A DNA stretch of 64,000 nt from Sulfitobacter aestuariivivens. Lineage in GTDB: Bacteria > Pseudomonadota > Alphaproteobacteria > Rhodobacterales > Rhodobacteraceae. Numbering within the stretch: the first letter of the stretch is position 1; each line of letters opens with the position of its first letter. Under the pieces are notes generated by a model that ran no database searches, had not been told where the DNA came from, and was given only the letters and a program-made list of their open reading frames with translations. The translations under genes and the position numbers were made by a program. Of this stretch, positions 25,057 through 33,587 are shown one piece after another. The DNA is taken from positions 186,001 to 250,000 of the forward strand of contig NZ_JACTAG010000002.1 of NCBI RefSeq assembly GCF_014763045.1. The letters are read 5' to 3'.

Positions 25057-25254
25057 ATGGCCATCACAAATCCGTTCCAGTTTCTTCAGCAAGTACGTGC
25101 TGAGGTTGCCAAGGTCGTCTGGCCCACCCGCCGCGAGGTGATGCTGACCACTGTGATGGTGTTCATTCTGGCGGCCCTCACTGCGATTTTCTTCGCAATC
25201 GTGGACATTCTGATCCGTGGTGGCCTGCAAACAGTGCTGAACTTTTTCGGCTAA
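25057..25254 (+). CDS. secE: Preprotein translocase subunit SecE
   Basis: A 65-residue single-helix SecE of the short alphaproteobacterial type. FLQQVRAEVAKVVWPTRREV is the conserved amphipathic cytoplasmic motif, followed by one transmembrane helix (VMVFILAALTAIFFAIVDIL). It stabilises SecY in the inner-membrane translocon. The usual partner nusG follows, but 209 bp downstream. Confidence 0.97.
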   Translation: MAITNPFQFLQQVRAEVAKVVWPTRREVMLTTVMVFILAALTAIFFAIVDILIRGGLQTVLNFFG

Positions 25255-25338
25255 ATCGCCATTTGCCAAAAATCGCAGGTCTGACTTGAAACCAGTCGGG
25301 TTGAGCGGTATTGCGCAGTTCCGAGCAAGACAGGCGTG

Positions 25339-25367
25339 CGGCGATTCGAGTTGCGCGCCGATTTTTT
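25339..25367 (+). terminator. Terminator-like hairpin between secE and nusG
   Basis: CGGCG (25339-25343) and CGCCG (25356-25360) are followed by ATTTTTTAT, a short GC stem with a T-run. The position, 85 bp after secE and about 100 bp before nusG, suggests an attenuator or partial terminator. Confidence 0.5.
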
Positions 25368-25463
25368 ATCAGGCGAGGCCAGAACAAGCTCTGGAATCGC
25401 ATCACAGATCAGGTGTGACGGGCAAGCGCCCCGACGGCACCCCAAGCAGAGGCCTTTAGCGAG

Positions 25464-25997
25464 ATGGCAAAACGGTGGTATTCGGTCAGTGTCCTGTCGA
25501 ACTTTGAGAAAAAGATCGCAGAGCAAATCCGTCAGTCCGTTGAGGATCAAAGCCTCGGGGATCAGATCGACGAAGTGCTGGTGCCCACCGAAGAAGTGAT
25601 CGAGGTCCGCCGCGGCAAGAAGGTCACGACAGAGCGTCGCTTTATGCCCGGATACGTTCTGGTGCACATGGAAATGTCCGATCAGGGTTACCACCTGATC
25701 AACTCCATCAACCGTGTTACCGGTTTTCTGGGCCCGCAAGGCCGCCCCATGCCGATGCGCGACGCCGAGGTCGAAGCCATCCTGGGCCGTGTCGCCGAAG
25801 GCGAAGAGGCACCGCGCACGCTGATCCATTTCGAAATCGGCGAGAAGGTCAAAGTGGCCGATGGCCCGTTCGAGGACTTCGATGGTATGGTCGAGGAAGT
25901 CGACGACGAGAACCAGCGCCTCAAGGTGACGGTATCGATCTTTGGACGTGAGACCCCGGTCGAGCTGGAGTTTACACAGGTTTCCAAGCAGGGCTGA
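25464..25997 (+). CDS. nusG: Transcription termination/antitermination factor NusG
   Basis: A 177-residue NusG of standard length. The N-terminal NGN domain begins [20 protein letters not shown] and contains [14 protein letters not shown]. The C-terminal KOW domain contains [20 protein letters not shown] and ends LEFTQVSKQ. It binds RNA polymerase and couples it to Rho and ribosomes. rplK does not follow; the next gene is on the other strand. Confidence 0.98.
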   Translation: MAKRWYSVSVLSNFEKKIAEQIRQSVEDQSLGDQIDEVLVPTEEVIEVRRGKKVTTERRFMPGYVLVHMEMSDQGYHLINSINRVTGFLGPQGRPMPMRDAEVEAILGRVAEGEEAPRTLIHFEIGEKVKVADGPFEDFDGMVEEVDDENQRLKVTVSIFGRETPVELEFTQVSKQG

Positions 25998-26050
25998 TCC
26001 AGGGCAATCCTGTCAGATCGTTCTGTTAGCCGCCTACCGATGGGCTGTTA

Positions 26051-26686
26051 TCAGTTACCTGTCTGCTGACGTCCGGCAAAGCGCCACAGCGCGACGCCGA
26101 ATAGAATGCTCCAGACCACGCAGATCAATCCAAGGCCCCGTTCCCACAGCCCATCCCATTCGGTTGGAAGCATGAAAAAGACGGGCGCGCCGACGATCCA
26201 CAGTCCAAAGCATGTCCAGGATGACCAGCCAAGCCAGTCACCAAAGCGCGGGCTTTCAAGCGCGAGCAGCGCAAAGACAGCCGCGAAAAGCGCGCCCAGT
26301 GCGTAGACGACGTAAACATGGATCACGACGCCTTCGTTGTCACCGTCCCCATATTCGTTGCGCGCGCCGATGATGATCACGCAGACCGCCAGCAGGATCA
26401 GCGCCAGCGTCAGACCCGACCACCGCGTAGCACCATTGTGCAGATGCGCGGCCCCCAGGCTGAGCGCGCACAAAGCTGCGGCAAATCCATAAAGTGCGAC
26501 ATCCTGAATGATCTCAAAGCGTCCGGCACCCAGGTCGCTGATTGTATCGGCGACAAAATCGTGCCCCGGCACAACGATGGACCCGACGATGTTTCCCGCT
26601 ACAGCCAAAACTGCCCCCACAACCGCAACAACGGCCAGAAGGCGCAAAAATCCAGGTGCCAGAAATTGATGCGGATCTTGGGGCAT
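26051..26686 (-). CDS. DUF998 membrane protein
   Basis: A 211-residue protein with about six transmembrane helices. The motif VPGHDFVADTISDLGAGRFE is typical of DUF998, an uncharacterised membrane family. It ends 53 bp from nusG on the opposite strand. No partner gene is evident. The ATG at 26686 leaves a 60-bp gap to soxR upstream. Confidence 0.8.
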   Translation of the reverse strand: MPQDPHQFLAPGFLRLLAVVAVVGAVLAVAGNIVGSIVVPGHDFVADTISDLGAGRFEIIQDVALYGFAAALCALSLGAAHLHNGATRWSGLTLALILLAVCVIIIGARNEYGDGDNEGVVIHVYVVYALGALFAAVFALLALESPRFGDWLGWSSWTCFGLWIVGAPVFFMLPTEWDGLWERGLGLICVVWSILFGVALWRFAGRQQTGN

Positions 26687-26746
26687 GGGGCGCCTCGTAC
26701 AGTGGAACTACGCCCTCTAAACGCATGAAAGGCTCATTGGGTCCGG

Positions 26747-27208
26747 TTAATCAGAGGTCCGGGGCCGATCCCCCATCAGATATCGTGGTCCTGGCCCATT
26801 TTTCGCGGCCTGATCCGCCGGATTGTAAAGCGCGCAATTCTCAAGGCTCAGACAACCACACCCGATGCAGCCATCCAGATTGTCCCGCAGCCGCGTCAAG
26901 GTGTCGATCCGCTGATCAAGTGCGGCCCGAAATCCCGCGCTGATGCGGGCCCAATCGGCCTTGGTCGGAGTACGCCCGCCCGGCAAGAGGTCCAGCTCTG
27001 CCTTGATCTGTGGCAATGTGAATCCAAATTGCTGGGCGACCATCACGAAACTCAATCGCCGGATGTCCGCACGCTCGAACCGCCGCTGCCCCCCCGAATT
27101 GCGCCATGGATCGATCAACCCCTGCGCTTCGTAATACCGGATCGCAGACACTGCCAGCCCGGTCCGTTTGGCCAATGCCCCGATCGTCAGCCCGTCGTTT
27201 ACGGCCAT
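26747..27208 (-). CDS. soxR: Redox-sensitive MerR-family regulator SoxR
   Basis: A 153-residue MerR regulator with the N-terminal helix-turn-helix (TIGALAKRTGLAVSAIRYYE), a dimer helix and a C-terminal 2Fe-2S site. Cysteines at 114, 117, 119 and 125 (CIGCGCLSLENC) have exactly the C-x2-C-x-C-x5-C spacing of SoxR. It senses redox-cycling compounds. It is divergent from a VOC protein gene whose promoter has the 19-bp spacer typical of MerR-family targets. Confidence 0.95.
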   Translation of the reverse strand: MAVNDGLTIGALAKRTGLAVSAIRYYEAQGLIDPWRNSGGQRRFERADIRRLSFVMVAQQFGFTLPQIKAELDLLPGGRTPTKADWARISAGFRAALDQRIDTLTRLRDNLDGCIGCGCLSLENCALYNPADQAAKNGPGPRYLMGDRPRTSD

Positions 27209-27228
27209 TCTGCCTCCAAATTTTTTCC

Positions 27229-27259
27229 TTGACCTAAAGTTAGGTTTAGCAATTACGGT
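27229..27259 (+). promoter_or_regulatory. MerR-type promoter with SoxR-box-like dyad
   Basis: TTGACC (27229-27234) and TACGGT (27254-27259) are separated by exactly 19 bp, the long spacer that MerR-family activators correct. The spacer contains CCTAA-AG-TTAGG-type symmetry. It lies between soxR and the VOC gene and is probably bound by SoxR. Confidence 0.65.
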
Positions 27260-27287
27260 CGCAAAAGGTCAACAGAAAGGACATGTC

Positions 27288-27668
27288 ATGCCCGCAATAT
27301 TTGAACACGCAAACATCACAGTCTCTGATCCGGCTGCAACGGCGGCCTGGATGGAGAAGCTCTTTGGCTGGCACCTGCGCTGGGAAGGGGGCGCCATTGC
27401 TGGTGGACATACCAAGCACGTGGGCACAGACAGCCAATATGTGGCACTCTATACGCCGGGTACTGCGACGCATTCCAATGGCTCGAGCTATGAAACGACA
27501 GGCGGCCTCAATCATCTTGCAGTCGTGGTGGATGATTTGGACGCGACCGAAGCTGCGATAAAGACCCACGGTTTCAAGACCGGCAACCACGCCGATTATG
27601 AACCCGGTCGTAGGTTCTACTTCCACGACGACGACGGTATTGAATACGAGGTCGTGCAGTACGATTGA
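27288..27668 (+). CDS. VOC-family (glyoxalase-like) protein
   Basis: A 126-residue single-domain vicinal-oxygen-chelate protein. Likely metal or substrate positions are FEHANITVSDPAATAAWMEK, GGLNHLAVVVDDLDATEAAI and the ending RFYFHDDDGIEYEVVQYD with its conserved Glu. Members include glyoxalases, resistance proteins and dioxygenases; the substrate is unknown. The ATG at 27288 has AAAGGA six bases upstream. The divergent soxR and the promoter layout suggest redox-stress induction. Confidence 0.85.
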   Translation: MPAIFEHANITVSDPAATAAWMEKLFGWHLRWEGGAIAGGHTKHVGTDSQYVALYTPGTATHSNGSSYETTGGLNHLAVVVDDLDATEAAIKTHGFKTGNHADYEPGRRFYFHDDDGIEYEVVQYD

Positions 27669-27891
27669 GTTGCGCGTCGCTATGCTTTGGGGCAGGAAAC
27701 GCCTGAGTGTGCATCCTGAACCCAAAGGGCTCACGCGCCCCAAGAGCGCCAAGAATGGAAATGCGCGTCAGCGCGCCGTTTAACAGCGTGCAAGTGCACC
27801 ACATGCGCGCCCTGACGCCGATTTTACAAAGCAGATCCTCTTGCATTTAACATGCGCTTTGGGTCAGGTATCCTGAAAGACAACTGAAATG

Positions 27892-27920
27892 GCCGCGCCC
27901 GGGCTTTGCCTTGGCGCGGC
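27892..27920 (+). promoter_or_regulatory. Stable hairpin in the greA leader
   Basis: GCCGCGCC (27892-27899) pairs with GGCGCGGC (27913-27920), with a 13-base loop, 21 bases before the greA ATG. The rest of the 273-bp gap upstream has no gene. It may modulate greA translation or act as an attenuator. Confidence 0.5.
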
Positions 27921-27941
27921 ACTGCTTACGGGGTGTGCCCA

Positions 27942-28412
27942 ATGGAAAAAATCCCGATGACCCGCGCCGGTCACACAGCTCTTGAGACCGAACTCAAGCA
28001 CCTGAAATCCAACGAGCGGCCCGCCATCATCAAGGCGATTGCCGAAGCGCGCGAGCATGGCGATCTGTCAGAAAATGCAGAGTATCATTCCGCCAAGGAA
28101 AAGCAGTCCTTCATCGAAGGGCGCATCAAAGAGCTTGAGGGCGTCATCTCTCTGGCGGATGTGATCGATCCTTCCAAACTTTCCGGCGCGATCAAGTTCG
28201 GGGCAAAAGTCACGCTGGTGGATGAGGACACGGATGAGGAAAAAACCTATCAGATCGTCGGCGAATATGAGGCCAAGATCGAGGACGGGCTATTGAACAT
28301 CAAATCCCCCATCGCGCGTGCGCTGATCGGCAAAGAAGAAGGTGACAGCGTCGAGGTGCGCACCCCAGGGGGCGAGAAATCCTACGAGGTTCTCAATATC
28401 GTTTATGAATAA
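27942..28412 (+). CDS. greA: Transcription elongation factor GreA
   Basis: A 156-residue GreA. It has an N-terminal coiled coil with [20 protein letters not shown] and the acidic tip [20 protein letters not shown], then the C-terminal FKBP-like domain. It rescues backtracked RNA polymerase by stimulating transcript cleavage. The start [10 protein letters not shown] at 27942 fits the family N-terminus; 12 upstream open codons are discarded. The following hypothetical gene starts 14 bp downstream. Confidence 0.97.
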   Translation: MEKIPMTRAGHTALETELKHLKSNERPAIIKAIAEAREHGDLSENAEYHSAKEKQSFIEGRIKELEGVISLADVIDPSKLSGAIKFGAKVTLVDEDTDEEKTYQIVGEYEAKIEDGLLNIKSPIARALIGKEEGDSVEVRTPGGEKSYEVLNIVYE

Positions 28413-28426
28413 CCGGGGCCCACGTG

Positions 28427-29500
28427 ATGTCTGACACGGCGCAGGACGCACCGCAAAGGGTCGCTGACCCCCGCACCACGGTTGCATCGGATGGCAGCGG
28501 CGTCTCTGCGCGGCCAACACCCTTGGGCATCTATGACAAGCCGAGACCCGGCGGGGTGACGGAGATCGAGATCGTTGCCGTCGCGCTTTCCGCGGTGTGG
28601 CTGGTGGGCGCAATCATCTTTTTCCTGCTTCAACCCGAAGATCCCAACCCGCAGGAGGGTGAGGGCGGATTGCGGTTCTTGATGACCATGCTGGCAATCT
28701 TCATGCCTGTGGCAATGATCTGGGTTGCCGCAACTGCAGCCCGTGCCAGCCGCGTGATGCGCGAGGAAAGCCAGCGGTTGCAAACAGCCATCGATGGCAT
28801 TCGGCAGGCCTATATCGCTCAGGCCCAGGGGGCTGCGATCCGGCCCGAACCCTCTGTGGCGCGCAAGCTTGATGAAATCGCCGCCGCTGCGAAAAAAACC
28901 GAAACTGCGCTGGCAACATTCCAAAGCCGACGCGAAGAATCATCGCGGCCGCCACCACAGCCGGCTGAGGTGTCAGGTGAAGATCAGCCGACACTCGCCC
29001 TTGGCACTCAGGCCGCAGACATGGCACCGCTGCTGAGTACAGAAGATTTCATTCGTGCGCTCAATTTTCCCGAAACGGCGGAGGATGAGTTGGGCTTTGC
29101 CGCTTTGCGTCGCGCGCTCAAGGATCGTTCTGCCAGCCAGCTTATTCAGGCTGCACAGGATGTGCTGACCCTGCTAAGCCAGGACGGTATCTATATGGAC
29201 GATTTGCGCCCGGACCGGGCCCGGCCAGAAATCTGGCGCCAATTTGCCGGCGGTGCGCGCGGACGTTCCATAGCGCCACTGGGCGGCATTCGGGATCGCT
29301 CCTCTTTGACGCTCACAAATGCGCGGATGAAGCAGGATCCGATCTTTCGCGATGCAGCGCATCACTTTCTGCGCCGGTTTGACAAAAGCTTTGCCGAATT
29401 TGAGAGCACGGCATCCGATGGCGAAATCTCGGCTCTTGCCGACACGCGGACGGCACGGGCGTTCATGTTATTGGGCAGGGTCGCCGGCACCTTTGACTAG
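28427..29500 (+). CDS. Hypothetical two-helix membrane protein, 357 aa
   Basis: A proline- and threonine-rich N-terminus is followed by two transmembrane helices (about residues 47-70 and 85-103: VAVALSAVWLVGAIIFFLLQ and FLMTMLAIFMPVAMIWVAAT). A helical, partly coiled region about 110-170 and a C-terminal soluble domain with an ALKDRSASQLIQAAQDVLTL core follow. I know of similar unnamed roseobacter proteins but no function. ATG 28427 is preceded directly by GTG; the ATG is used. Its position right after greA suggests co-transcription. Confidence 0.7.
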   Translation: MSDTAQDAPQRVADPRTTVASDGSGVSARPTPLGIYDKPRPGGVTEIEIVAVALSAVWLVGAIIFFLLQPEDPNPQEGEGGLRFLMTMLAIFMPVAMIWVAATAARASRVMREESQRLQTAIDGIRQAYIAQAQGAAIRPEPSVARKLDEIAAAAKKTETALATFQSRREESSRPPPQPAEVSGEDQPTLALGTQAADMAPLLSTEDFIRALNFPETAEDELGFAALRRALKDRSASQLIQAAQDVLTLLSQDGIYMDDLRPDRARPEIWRQFAGGARGRSIAPLGGIRDRSSLTLTNARMKQDPIFRDAAHHFLRRFDKSFAEFESTASDGEISALADTRTARAFMLLGRVAGTFD

Positions 29501-29675
29501 GAATGATGCCGCGCCGCCCCCTTCCCCATTTTCGCCGTAGATCAAGGTTTCCTCCGATGCTGCAAAGAACGATTGCCCGCAAAATGTGAATTCTTGCCAA
29601 AGCTGCTGAATCGCTTCCCAATTGATCAGGCTCTAGTATATCATATGTTATAACCTTTTGAACAAACGGCGAACA

Positions 29676-30446
29676 ATGAGCGAAGACTCCTCAAATCTGC
29701 AGGGTATTGTGACGAACTTGCAGCCCCCGACGGCATCAAGCCCGCTTGTGCGCAAGCTTGGGTCGCTTTGCCTTTTGTCCGAAGAGGAGATCAGTTTTCT
29801 TGAAGGATGGCAAAATAACACGATCGACGTGGAGGCAGGTGTAGACTTCTTTGTCGAAGGCACTGAACGGAAAACCACCTTCATAATGCTGGAGGGCTGG
29901 TCGATCCGCTACACCGTGCTCAGCAATGGACGCCGTCAAATCCTTAGCTATGCGTTGCCTGGTGACATTCTGGGCCTGCATATCAATTTCAACGCCAAGG
30001 CGACCTATAGCGCCGCCGCGCTAAGCACGTCACGCCTTGCGGTCGTCGACCCCCGGCGGATTCTTGAGATTTATCAGAAGTTCCCAATCCTGGCGTCGGG
30101 CCTTAGCTGGGCCACTGCCCGGGAATTCGCGATCCTAGGCGATCAGACAGTTCGTCTGGGGCGTCTTTCGGCCAAGGCGCGGCTGGCCCATTTGCTGCTC
30201 GAGCTTTGGCACCGGCTCGAGTTGATTGGGAACAACGAGGGCAATTGGCTGCAACTGCCAATGACCCAATCTGATCTGGCGGATACGCTGGGCCTTAGCC
30301 TCGTGCATACCAACCGCAGCATGGCTGCCCTGCGCAAAAGCGGGTTGGTATCGATGACGAAGAACCACATCAAGCTCGAAAACATCGACGCGCTGGTCCA
30401 GATGGCAGAGTTCAATCCCGACCATCTGGCCGAATTCAGCATCTAA
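29676..30446 (+). CDS. Crp/Fnr-family transcriptional regulator
   Basis: A 256-residue regulator with an N-terminal cyclic-nucleotide-like beta-roll (GVDFFVEGTERKTTFIMLEG, ILSYALPGDILGLHI). The C-terminal helix-turn-helix reads LPMTQSDLADTLGLSLVHTN followed by RSMAALRKSGLV. No N-terminal cysteine cluster of the Fnr type is visible, so oxygen sensing by an Fe-S centre is unlikely. The ATG at 29676 follows a TTG six codons earlier. It converges on a dihaem cytochrome gene; a regulatory link is possible but unproven. Confidence 0.88.
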   Translation: MSEDSSNLQGIVTNLQPPTASSPLVRKLGSLCLLSEEEISFLEGWQNNTIDVEAGVDFFVEGTERKTTFIMLEGWSIRYTVLSNGRRQILSYALPGDILGLHINFNAKATYSAAALSTSRLAVVDPRRILEIYQKFPILASGLSWATAREFAILGDQTVRLGRLSAKARLAHLLLELWHRLELIGNNEGNWLQLPMTQSDLADTLGLSLVHTNRSMAALRKSGLVSMTKNHIKLENIDALVQMAEFNPDHLAEFSI

Positions 30447-30469
30447 CAGTCGATCAATTCGGTCCCATC

Positions 30470-30489
30470 ATCACTTTTTTTTTGGTGAT
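30470..30489. terminator. Weak hairpin with T-tract loop between convergent genes
   Basis: ATCAC (30470-30474) and GTGAT (30485-30489) flank a loop made mainly of T. It lies between the Crp/Fnr stop and the cytochrome c stop. Possible weak terminator for the rightward transcript. Confidence 0.3.
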
Positions 30490-30494
30490 CCGGT

Positions 30495-31331
30495 TTAGCC
30501 GCCATTCGGAAGTGGCGGCAGTTGGCGCAGATACAGCACCACCGCGTCCAAATCATTCTCAGTCATTGCCGCATAATGCGGATATCCCATCGGCGGCAAC
30601 ATTCTGGATCCATCCGGGCGGATACCTTGGGTTATCATGGCTTTGATGTCCTCATCAGAATAGCCTGCCAACCCGTCTTGGTGTGTCGTGAGGTTCGGTG
30701 ACACAGAGGTGCCCCACGGGCCGTGAAATTCAAAGCCGCCGACACCAAGGTGCGTGTCGAACATTGGCCCCTTGTCGCCCATCGGCGTGTGGCATTCGAT
30801 GCAGTGCGCGACCGGACCAGCAAGGTATTCCCCGTACTCAACACTAACCGCCTGAGGAGGGGCTGAGACGCTTTCAATTGGTGGGCCGTAGGCAGGCGGA
30901 AGCGGAATATTGTAGGTCGAGTACGGTGTTTCGTTCTGGCTGGCAGGCACAGTACGCAGGAACGCCACAATCGAGTAAAGATCATCATCCGACAAGCCCC
31001 GGTAAAGGCCAATGGGCATCGGAGGGCCGATCACGGACCCGTCTGGCCGTATCCCCTCGCGGATGGCGCGTGCCAGTTCCTCATCGCTCCAATCGGCGAC
31101 GCGCGCACCGGGCGTGATGTTCACTGCCCAAGCCTCAAATGCGGGATTCTTTTCAACAAGGAAACCGCCCAATTCGTTGGTCATATCCGGGCCGTTGGCT
31201 GTTTTGGGAGTATGGCAATTCCCGCACCCTGCAGGGCCGCGCACCAGATATTCGCCGCGCTCGACCGAAGGCTCGGCATGCACCGCCAATGCTGTGAAAG
31301 ACACGATAAAAGCATTTATTATCATACGCAT
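30495..31331 (-). CDS. Periplasmic dihaem cytochrome c
   Basis: A 278-residue protein with a signal peptide (MRMIINAFIVSFTALAVHA) and two c-type haem sites, GCGNCHTPK and HCIECHTPM, each in a cytochrome c domain. Distal methionines may lie in GPPMPIGLY and LPPMGYPHY. It resembles the cytochrome subunits that accept electrons from periplasmic or membrane dehydrogenases, which usually have three haems; here only two are visible. No dehydrogenase gene is adjacent. The 189-bp upstream gap holds no gene. Confidence 0.88.
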   Translation of the reverse strand: MRMIINAFIVSFTALAVHAEPSVERGEYLVRGPAGCGNCHTPKTANGPDMTNELGGFLVEKNPAFEAWAVNITPGARVADWSDEELARAIREGIRPDGSVIGPPMPIGLYRGLSDDDLYSIVAFLRTVPASQNETPYSTYNIPLPPAYGPPIESVSAPPQAVSVEYGEYLAGPVAHCIECHTPMGDKGPMFDTHLGVGGFEFHGPWGTSVSPNLTTHQDGLAGYSDEDIKAMITQGIRPDGSRMLPPMGYPHYAAMTENDLDAVVLYLRQLPPLPNGG

Positions 31332-31520
31332 AGGTCATCTCTCTAATTCGTTTCTGGGATAATAAACTACCGATTAATGATCTCACCATACCCGCTAGGG
31401 GAAAAATACAGCAAGCAAATTCAATAAAGGGGCCAGCACACCCGCACGCTCAGAAGGGTCACTTAAGACGCTGGGCCTGGCGGCTTTTCTGCATTTATGG
31501 TGCCGCGCCGGGCGCGTATT

Positions 31521-33587
31521 TCAGGTGCCAAAACTGCCAAAGGGGATAAACCGAACCACGTCACCTGCACTGACCTGCATTGCGGCCTCTGGAAGTTCAA
31601 CCAGCCCTTCTGCCCAGCTCAGCCCACTGATGCGCCCTGACCCTTCGGAGGCAAAGACCTCAGCCCGGCCTGCGCGGATACGCGCGCGCAAGTACTCCCG
31701 CCGGCCCGCCTTTTTCCGTTTGTCAAAAGCGGCAGGCACGTCAAAACCCTGCGGCTCTTCCCAGTCAGCCCCGGCCAGAAGCCCCAATGCCGGGCGCGCG
31801 AAAATCAATGTGCAGACCATCGCAGCCACGGGGTTACCAGGCAGCCCAAAGACCGGCACCCCCTGCCACATACCGAGCGCCAGCGGTCGTCCCGGTTTGA
31901 TCGCAATGCGCCAAAGCGCCATCGCGCCAGCGGCGTCCAGTACCGCTGAGACGTGGTCTTCGTCCCCTGCCGACGCGCCGCCGCTTGTGACAATCGCATC
32001 AACTTTGTTCGCTGCGGAATCAAGTCGCGCACGCAAGGCGTCAGCGTCATCGCCCACCCGCCCCAAATCGATGGGAACATGGCCAAACTGTCGGATCATG
32101 GCCAGCAGCATCGGACGATTGGCGTCGAAAATCTGTCCCGGCGCAGCCTTCTGCCCCGCGTCGACCAATTCATCACCCGTGGACAACACACCGACCTTGA
32201 GCCGCTTGCGCACCCGCACCTGCGACACACCGGTCGCTGTCAACAACGCCAGATCAGCCGCCGCCATCCGCCTGCCCGCCTGCAAGATCTCTGCACCTGC
32301 GACGACATCCTCTCCGGCCTTGCGGGTATTGGCACCTGCCTTGATCGGGCCTTGAAAATGGATCGCGCCTGCACGCACAGTGACGTCCTCTTGCAGGATC
32401 ACCGTGTCAACGCCTGCGGGCAAAGCAGCCCCGGTGAGCACCCGGATTGCCTGGCCCGCCGGAACTGCCCCCGGTGCATCACCGGCGGCCGCCCGCCCCT
32501 GTACCAGTGGTAAGACCTGCGCCCCTGCGGGCCGCCCGCCGGCAAAACCATAGCCATCTACAGCCGTGTTCGGCAGCGGCGGATTGGCCCGGCGGGCAAA
32601 GCTCGTTGCCGCACTGATGCGTCCCAACGCATCAGCCGTATCGACGGTTTCCTGCCCGGTCACGGGCGATAACCTTGATCGCAACAGCTCCATAGCCTCA
32701 TCAACTGGCGTCCAGTGCACGCCGGTCGGCAACGCAAAACAATCATTGCGCAAAGGTGCCGGGGTGCCCCTCAACAGCCGCTCAAATCCCAATCCAAAAA
32801 TCCAGCCTTCCTCCGGGGCATTCACATCCAGGATTTGCGTGAGAGTCTCGGCCGAAAGTGCCGCAACCTGGCGCGCAATTTCTGCGACCTGCCAGGCATC
32901 TTTGATTGTTCCCGATGGTGCGGGACCAACCGTCAGAGATGGCCATATTTCGACAATCGCAATTGGTGCGCTTAATGGTTCAAACGGCCAGACAGCGGCA
33001 TCGAAACGGCGCCGCAAACGCGACAGCACAGGCAGACCCATGAAGACTTGCGAGCCGACCGCCCCCGCCCCGGCCATTTGCCAGCAGGTAAATGCGCCTT
33101 TGGCCTGTCCCTCGGCCAGACGGCGTTCGGGGAACGGATTCACATACCCATCCTTGCGCCGGGGCAATCCGGGGACATCACGTTTCAGGCCATTGGCCCA
33201 GAACGGACCCTTCCCCCCCACCAGATCACGATTGATCTGCCCGGCCAGATCAAAGCGATTGTTGGCATCCGGGGCGTCGTCAATTTGCTCGGCGAACCAG
33301 TCCCACAGGGCCAGAGGATCGCCCTGCCCCGTCAATGCTGCGCAAAAACCTGTCGGATACCCAAACGGAAAATCAAAACCCGCCAACACCCGCCGCCCGG
33401 CTGCAAGCTCGTCTTCAAGGAACGCGCCAATCCAGTCTTCGGCTATCTTCCTATTGCGCAGATAGACAGGGTCTTCCACCGTTTCACCCCGCGCGACACC
33501 GGCCCAGATCGCATCCGCCTTGGGAACAGCACCGCGATCGTTCCCCCCCGACCAGTCAACCATCAAAACCGTGTCGAACCCGCTCAC
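31521..33587 (-). CDS. moeA: Fusion: RNase H-like/DUF429-type domain + MoeA molybdopterin molybdotransferase
   Basis: A 688-residue protein. Residues about 291-688 are a complete MoeA: NTAVDGYGFAG, LTGAALPAGVDTVILQEDV, GVLSTGDEL, TSGGASAGDEDHV and GLPGNPVAAMV are all present. It inserts molybdate into MPT-AMP. Residues 1-290 are a separate domain beginning FDTVLMVDWSGG, with AGFDFPFGYPTGF, reminiscent of DUF429/RNase H-fold proteins with conserved Asp; its role is unknown. The frame is uninterrupted across the join. The ATG at 33587 overlaps the mobB stop (ATGA), so fdhD-mobA-mobB-moeA are translationally coupled. Confidence 0.9.
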   Translation of the reverse strand: MSGFDTVLMVDWSGGNDRGAVPKADAIWAGVARGETVEDPVYLRNRKIAEDWIGAFLEDELAAGRRVLAGFDFPFGYPTGFCAALTGQGDPLALWDWFAEQIDDAPDANNRFDLAGQINRDLVGGKGPFWANGLKRDVPGLPRRKDGYVNPFPERRLAEGQAKGAFTCWQMAGAGAVGSQVFMGLPVLSRLRRRFDAAVWPFEPLSAPIAIVEIWPSLTVGPAPSGTIKDAWQVAEIARQVAALSAETLTQILDVNAPEEGWIFGLGFERLLRGTPAPLRNDCFALPTGVHWTPVDEAMELLRSRLSPVTGQETVDTADALGRISAATSFARRANPPLPNTAVDGYGFAGGRPAGAQVLPLVQGRAAAGDAPGAVPAGQAIRVLTGAALPAGVDTVILQEDVTVRAGAIHFQGPIKAGANTRKAGEDVVAGAEILQAGRRMAAADLALLTATGVSQVRVRKRLKVGVLSTGDELVDAGQKAAPGQIFDANRPMLLAMIRQFGHVPIDLGRVGDDADALRARLDSAANKVDAIVTSGGASAGDEDHVSAVLDAAGAMALWRIAIKPGRPLALGMWQGVPVFGLPGNPVAAMVCTLIFARPALGLLAGADWEEPQGFDVPAAFDKRKKAGRREYLRARIRAGRAEVFASEGSGRISGLSWAEGLVELPEAAMQVSAGDVVRFIPFGSFGT

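Noticed and set aside
27762..27785. GCGCGTCAGCGCG hairpins here and at 44729 as a shared repeat
   Set aside because: Only the GC-rich core is shared; flanks differ, so chance is a sufficient explanation.
27889..27960. 23-codon frame with a lipobox-like LLTGC upstream of greA
   Set aside because: Too short and overlapping both a hairpin and the greA start; no separate evidence that it makes a lipoprotein.
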